Of a stretch of DNA of 25,505 nt, positions 21,796 through 25,505 are shown one piece after another. This DNA comes from Candidatus Enterousia merdequi (GTDB taxonomy: Bacteria > Pseudomonadota > Alphaproteobacteria > Rs-D84), in the NCBI GenBank assembly GCA_018065345.1, contig JAGHTM010000123.1, forward strand, positions 1 to 25,505, given 5' to 3'. A program made the position numbers and the translations under genes. How positions within the stretch are numbered: position 1 is the stretch's first letter; every line of letters begins with the position of its first letter. Under the pieces are notes generated by a model, which had not been told where the DNA came from, did not search any database, and was given only the letters and a program-made list of their open reading frames with translations.

Positions 21796-23874
21796 TTAAA
21801 AGTGAAATCCTATTTTTACTTTATGTTCACGACAATTTTTAACCTGTTGTTCCTGACGCAATCTGGATAACAATTCGGCTTTATCGGTAATATCCAGTAA
21901 ATCGGCTTGATTTTTTACCACCACAAAATCCCCAGGCGCAAGATTTACCAAATCAACAATTTCGTCTTTTGATACATCTTGGTTGAAAAAATCTTTAAAA
22001 GCGGCTATCACTTGATCTGGTTTTAAGAAATCATATTTAACTTTGAAAGAAAATCTACGCAGAGCCGCTTTATCTATATTAGCCATCAAATTAGTTGTAC
22101 AAACAAACGGATATTCAGCAGCTTCCATTTGGGTTAACATTTCATTAACACTGCTTACTTCCCAAGAATGTCCGGCATGAGTACGATCCATCAAAAAAAC
22201 ATCTGCTTCATCAAAAACTAACATAGCTTTTTTTGCATGTGCTTCCTGAAAAGCTTTTGCAATATTTTGTTCGGTTTCACCAACCCATTTACTGTTTATA
22301 TCGCTTGCACGTTTTTTTATTATTTTCATGCCCAATAAATCAGCCAAATATTCACAGAAAGCGGTTTTTCCTGTACCTGGTGCACCATAAAGACACACTG
22401 AAAAATTTTTCAAATTTTTATTTTTGATTTGATTTGCTAATTTTTCTAAGTCAATATCTGTATTCAACAATTTTGTATTAAACTTTACACCATTCGACTT
22501 TTTATTTCTTGATGGTTTACCTGTTATAGCCTGACTTAAATGTTCCAAAGTATAATCGACAAAATTAATATTGTTCACAATTTTTGCGTTTTTTACAGCG
22601 GTTTCTATCATAGATATTGGCACCTGATATTTATTTATCAACCTCTTGATATCTTCATCAGAACTTTTGAGTTCATACTTTTCAAATATACGTTTCCATG
22701 CATTAATTTTTGCATGTTCGTCTGGGTTAGAAACTTCTAACGCAATTGAAAATCTACGAACATACGCTTTATCCATATCTTCCAAATTATTTGTTATCCA
22801 TATCACTGGACGTTTATTGTTTTCCAATATACGATTTATATATAATTTACTGGGGCTATGTCTGCTAAACGGGTCAAAAGAAAACACATCTTCTGCTTCG
22901 TCAAACAAAACGACTGATTTTTCTTCATTTTTTAATACGGTTTGCACCTGCGCAAGATTTGAAAATCTATCATCTTTTTCTTGTTGTTTTTCAGATGTGG
23001 TATACAAATTTAACCCCACACAATCACAAATAGTTTTCGCCATTTCGGTTTTTCCTGTTCCTGGCGAACCATACAAAAGGATGTTTATTCCTTTACTATT
23101 TGAATTAATCCCATTGGTTAAAATTTCGGATACTTTATCAAAATCATCTGCTATATAATCAAAATTTTCACGGTTTAGAGTTGTTGATAAAGGACTACCA
23201 ACCAAAACATCACGCACTTCTTTACAACTTTTAAAGTTCATTGTTAATAAACCTAAAAATGTTTTATTAAATTCATTATCACCATAACGATTTTTTAATA
23301 TGCCAGATTCAAACAATGGTCCATTTTGAGCAAATGCTTCCCTGATTTCTTGTTCTGGCATTTTGCATACAGTAGCTATAAAATCCGAATTATTTTCATT
23401 AAAAAAATAATTAAGGTCTATATCGTCGTTATAACAACCTAACAAATTACGTAATATCAGGTTATTTTTCATACAAACTAAAAATTGCAATAATCGTCTG
23501 CAATTATCTGGTAAATCAAATGTTTCACATACCATTGTAAAATTTTTATCAAAATCAGGTTTTGTTATATCGACTTTATAATCATCCTTTCTGGCATCAA
23601 CCATTTTTGATACATGTTGGTATAAATTGTCGTCTGACAATAAACTGTTACGCCATAATTTACCATTCAATAAATATCTGACAAACTCTATTTTATCGTC
23701 ATCAGGGGCCAATTTATCACCATTATTTAATACATCTCGCAAACAAAATCCGAATAAATCAGAAGAGTATTTGGAAATTTTATGAATAAAAAAATCCGTA
23801 TCTTCTGGTTCATATTCGCTGTTTACTATATTTCTTAAATAACACAAAATAATTTGCCTATCTTTTATGTTCAT
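21796..23874 (-). CDS. Dual AAA+ ATPase
   Basis: A 692-residue protein with two AAA+ modules. Residues 1-250 form a unique helical N-terminal domain. The first module has Walker A LLYGSPGTGKTE (about 266-277), Walker B SVVLFDEAEDVF (320-331), sensor-1 WITNN and arginines YVRRFS (371-376). The second has Walker A LYGAPGTGKTAF (about 495-506), KWVGETEQNI as pore-loop-like region, Walker B MLVFDEADVFL (551-561), CTTNL and ALRRFSFK (604-611). Both sites look competent. The tandem layout recalls Cdc48-like unfoldases, but the N-domain is different. It heads the minus-strand operon and is divergent from the WYL regulator, with AAGAGG before the ATG. Probably a protein- or DNA-remodelling machine of the putative defence unit; the substrate is unknown. 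Confidence 0.88.
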   Translation of the reverse strand: MNIKDRQIILCYLRNIVNSEYEPEDTDFFIHKISKYSSDLFGFCLRDVLNNGDKLAPDDDKIEFVRYLLNGKLWRNSLLSDDNLYQHVSKMVDARKDDYKVDITKPDFDKNFTMVCETFDLPDNCRRLLQFLVCMKNNLILRNLLGCYNDDIDLNYFFNENNSDFIATVCKMPEQEIREAFAQNGPLFESGILKNRYGDNEFNKTFLGLLTMNFKSCKEVRDVLVGSPLSTTLNRENFDYIADDFDKVSEILTNGINSNSKGINILLYGSPGTGKTEMAKTICDCVGLNLYTTSEKQQEKDDRFSNLAQVQTVLKNEEKSVVLFDEAEDVFSFDPFSRHSPSKLYINRILENNKRPVIWITNNLEDMDKAYVRRFSIALEVSNPDEHAKINAWKRIFEKYELKSSDEDIKRLINKYQVPISMIETAVKNAKIVNNINFVDYTLEHLSQAITGKPSRNKKSNGVKFNTKLLNTDIDLEKLANQIKNKNLKNFSVCLYGAPGTGKTAFCEYLADLLGMKIIKKRASDINSKWVGETEQNIAKAFQEAHAKKAMLVFDEADVFLMDRTHAGHSWEVSSVNEMLTQMEAAEYPFVCTTNLMANIDKAALRRFSFKVKYDFLKPDQVIAAFKDFFNQDVSKDEIVDLVNLAPGDFVVVKNQADLLDITDKAELLSRLRQEQQVKNCREHKVKIGFHF

Positions 23875-23997
23875 GGGTAGCCTCTTTTGCTTGGTTCAAA
23901 TTTAATATAACCAACCCTTTGGACAAAAACGGTCCATTTTTCTTTACTTATAAACAAATATTTGATATCATACTGGCATATAAACCAGAGAGGCAAA
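23875..23997. promoter_or_regulatory. Divergent control region, dual AAA+ operon / WYL gene
   Basis: Plus-strand promoter for the WYL gene: TTTACT, 17 nt, TATCAT (ending near 23971), then AGAGAGG before ATG 23998. On the minus side TATATT in GGTTATATTAAATT is a possible -10 for the AAA+ operon. Between them is an inverted repeat TGGAC (23920-23924) / GTCCA (23932-23936), placed where a dimer would cover the minus-strand -35. A WYL protein controlling its divergent operon from here is the expected arrangement; binding is inferred. Confidence 0.5.
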
Positions 23998-25050
23998 ATG
24001 TCTGAATTACGCAACAATTATAAAAAAACAGATATAAAATTAAATCTTATTAACGAATTACGTGCCAATTATATGACCCGCGAAGATATCCGGAATTTTT
24101 TATCGTCTGAATATAAGCGTTTGGGTAAAACACCTGCTGATTGTAAAAATATTGCAGAATATAAAGTAAGTGAAAGAACTGTTAAACGCACAATAGATTC
24201 TATCAAAGATTCATATGGCGACCAACTGGAAGAAGAAGCCGGCGCATATAAATTAGATTTACACGATTTTCCAGATACAATCAACGACACTGAAATTCGA
24301 GCTTTGGAGTTTGCTATCCAAAAAACAGCAAATAATTTAAACGAGCACAAATTACTGGAAAACCTGAAAGCCAAACTAACCACCAGATTATACCGTAAAA
24401 TTGAACACACAGAACCACGGAAAGCGGCTAGCAAGATAAACGACATAGATCAAATGATAAACGCTGATTTTGCTTTTGTTGGTCCGCACCCAGACATAAA
24501 ATTTGATTCAAACATTAAATCCCTGATAGATTCTGCAATCAGCAAACAACATGAAATACGCTTTAAGTATCACGATCGCGAACATAATGTATGTCCTTTG
24601 GGAATTATGTATGGCCCAAATAATGTTTATCTTGTTGCTTATATTTGTAAAAATGGCAAGGTCTGCACCGACCCTAGACATTATATTGTATCTAATATTA
24701 CAGATGTGATTGATACAGGTAATCGGTTTAACAAAGATAATACTTTTTCATTAAAAACATATGCCAAAGATATGTTTGGAATTTATAACGATGGTGCTGT
24801 ATATGATGTGGAATGGTTAATCAAAAATCCAGAAATTATAAAATTAGTAAAAAAATATCAATTCCATCCAACACAAAAATTCATAAATAATCCAAACGGT
24901 ACATTGACAATAAAAATGCGTACTGGCGGTTTGCGCGCAATCAGTACATATTTGACCCAATGGTGTGGCGATATCATACCAGTTAGACCAAAAGAATTAT
25001 TGGGTGAATACAAAAATCTATTAAAAAAATGTCTGGATTCTATTAAATAA
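23998..25050 (+). CDS. WYL-domain transcriptional regulator
   Basis: A 350-residue regulator. Residues 1-100 are DNA-binding in type: helical, ending in the recognition-like segment VSERTVKRTIDSIKDSYG. The WYL sensor domain (about 183-240) has EIRFKYHDREHNVCPLGIMYG and NNVYLVAYI, the VYL being the local version of the W-Y-L triad. The C-terminal extension ends with CGDIIPVRPKELLGEYKNLL, typical of WYL proteins. I start at ATG 23998 because AGAGAGG lies upstream; an earlier in-frame TTG at 23962 lacks a ribosome site. WYL proteins bind nucleic acid or nucleotide ligands and frequently repress defence operons. Here it would keep the divergent AAA+/FtsK/glycosylase genes off until infection. Confidence 0.88.
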   Translation: MSELRNNYKKTDIKLNLINELRANYMTREDIRNFLSSEYKRLGKTPADCKNIAEYKVSERTVKRTIDSIKDSYGDQLEEEAGAYKLDLHDFPDTINDTEIRALEFAIQKTANNLNEHKLLENLKAKLTTRLYRKIEHTEPRKAASKINDIDQMINADFAFVGPHPDIKFDSNIKSLIDSAISKQHEIRFKYHDREHNVCPLGIMYGPNNVYLVAYICKNGKVCTDPRHYIVSNITDVIDTGNRFNKDNTFSLKTYAKDMFGIYNDGAVYDVEWLIKNPEIIKLVKKYQFHPTQKFINNPNGTLTIKMRTGGLRAISTYLTQWCGDIIPVRPKELLGEYKNLLKKCLDSIK

Positions 25051-25226
25051 AAAACAAAAATATGGATTACAACTTAGCAGTAATTACACACAATGAATTC
25101 TGTACAAAATACAACAGGTTAAAAAATCTGCTATAAAAAATACTCTTGAAAAAACAACATTACTATCTCAGTTTTTTAGTTTTATTTTACTTTTTCCCTA
25201 ACATATTACCGAAACCCGTTCTATTT

Positions 25227-25254
25227 TTGTTATGTTGATGCTTTTACATATTCT
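25227..25254 (+). promoter_or_regulatory. Promoter-like element of candidate sRNA copy C
   Basis: TTGTTA (25227-25232), 16 nt, TATTCT (25249-25254), the latter joined to the conserved core as in copies A and B. Confidence 0.4.
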
Positions 25255-25382
25255 TTAGAAAGATTTCGCATACTCTACCCAAACTAGTAAATTCTTCTGG
25301 ATTTTCTGCCCGATATGAGCGAGTTATCTCGAGCCAAGTTGGACATCCCTTGAAATTCACTATAGTTTCAAGGGATTTTTTT
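25255..25382 (+). ncRNA. Candidate small RNA, copy C
   Basis: The core 25254-25336 repeats 5532-5614 with 7 mismatches in 83 bp and no gaps. The two hairpins noted in copy B are unchanged, because all differences fall outside their stems. The predicted RNA is about 120 nt, ending at the terminator 25345-25382. The minus strand is open for 84 codons here (stop at 25244, ATG at 25498), ending EIFLKNM. That frame runs through the terminator stem and a large inverted repeat, so I treat it as a shadow. In the 200 bp between the WYL gene and this element I see nothing else. Confidence 0.5.
25345..25382 (+). terminator. Intrinsic terminator after sRNA copy C
   Basis: ATCCCTTGAAA (25345-25355) pairs perfectly over 11 bp with TTTCAAGGGAT (25366-25376), followed by a T tract (25376-25382). 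Confidence 0.85.
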
Positions 25383-25396
25383 AGAGAAATCTGCAC

Positions 25397-25488
25397 ATTA
25401 CAGCCATCTATAAAAAAGTTAGAGGTCAGCATTTTTATTAGTACCCTTTTTTTATCAAAACCTCTAACTTTTAGCCTGTAATGGCTGT
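25397..25488. repeat. Large two-part inverted repeat
   Basis: Inner arms AAAAGTTAGAGGT (25414-25426) and ACCTCTAACTTTT (25460-25472) are perfect over 13 bp. Outer arms ACAGCCAT (25400-25407) and ATGGCTGT (25481-25488) add 8 bp. ATTACAG/CTGTAAT (25397-25403 with 25476-25482) offers an alternative pairing. The 33-nt centre is T-rich. It could be a long cruciform or RNA hairpin, the ends of a small non-autonomous element, or an attachment-like site. The window ends just after it. Confidence 0.6.
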
Positions 25489-25505
25489 TTTCTGCCACTT
25501 TTATT

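Noticed and set aside
25244..25498. Minus-strand frame of 84 codons at the right edge
   Set aside because: It crosses the inverted repeat, the terminator and sRNA copy C, whose structures explain the sequence better than a protein.
1..25505. CRISPR arrays, retrons or other reverse-transcriptase systems
   Set aside because: No array of regularly spaced repeats of CRISPR length, no cas gene and no reverse transcriptase motif is present. The sRNA-like units are dispersed and have no RT partner here.

Overview
The window is AT-rich bacterial DNA (roughly one third G+C by eye). It is packed with phage-defence and defence-like genes and has almost no housekeeping content. TGA is used as a stop (for example at the end of mcrB), so the standard bacterial code applies. 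Ribosome binding sites and -35/-10 promoters of sigma-70 type are easy to find. No ribosomal RNA, complete tRNA, CRISPR array, integrase or intact transposase was seen. The lineage cannot be fixed from the sequence alone. The picture fits a defence island of a low-GC bacterium, probably Gram-negative.

Layout: (1) 1-454: a G-rich tract, then a small promoter/conserved-core/terminator unit (candidate sRNA copy A). (2) 455-5486, plus strand: a KAP-type P-loop NTPase, then an McrB-like AAA+ GTPase with an EVE-like reader domain and its overlapping McrC nuclease. (3) 5502-5647: copy B of the candidate sRNA, then a YegD-like Hsp70 gene (5715-6989). (4) 7013-9305, minus strand: a CYTH-domain protein, a GreA/GreB-like factor and an APH-fold kinase. 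(5) 9670-10900, plus strand: an unassigned two-gene module of a soluble protein overlapping a small multi-pass membrane protein. (6) 10901-11694: no gene seen, but tandem repeats, a double hairpin with a terminator, and GGTGTA-type repeats. (7) 11695-17897, minus strand: RloB/RloA (AbiL-like TOPRIM plus ATPase) and a type III restriction-modification pair (Res/Mod). (8) 17996-18430: a small membrane-anchored protein. (9) 18894-23874, minus strand: a colinear run of a dual AAA+ ATPase, a cytosolic FtsK-like motor, a 235-aa unknown, a 113-aa-class unknown translationally coupled to it, a 53-aa small protein with a TTG start, and a UDG-superfamily DNA glycosylase. (10) 23998-25050, plus strand: a WYL-domain regulator divergent from that run. 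(11) 25051-25505: copy C of the candidate sRNA and a large inverted repeat.

Working together: McrBC, type III RM and RloAB are recognisable defence systems. The most promising undescribed candidate is the divergent unit 18894-25050, in which a WYL sensor/repressor faces an operon combining two AAA+ modules, a DNA translocase and a base-excision glycosylase. The second notable signal is the repeated unit at about 176-329, 5502-5647 and 25227-25382. Each copy has a promoter-like element at a fixed distance, a conserved core (7 mismatches in 83 bp between copies B and C) and an intrinsic terminator whose stem sequence is not conserved. Copies A and B sit just upstream of a plus-strand gene with its own promoter. 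This looks like a small-RNA family, or a cassette-boundary element, spread through the island.
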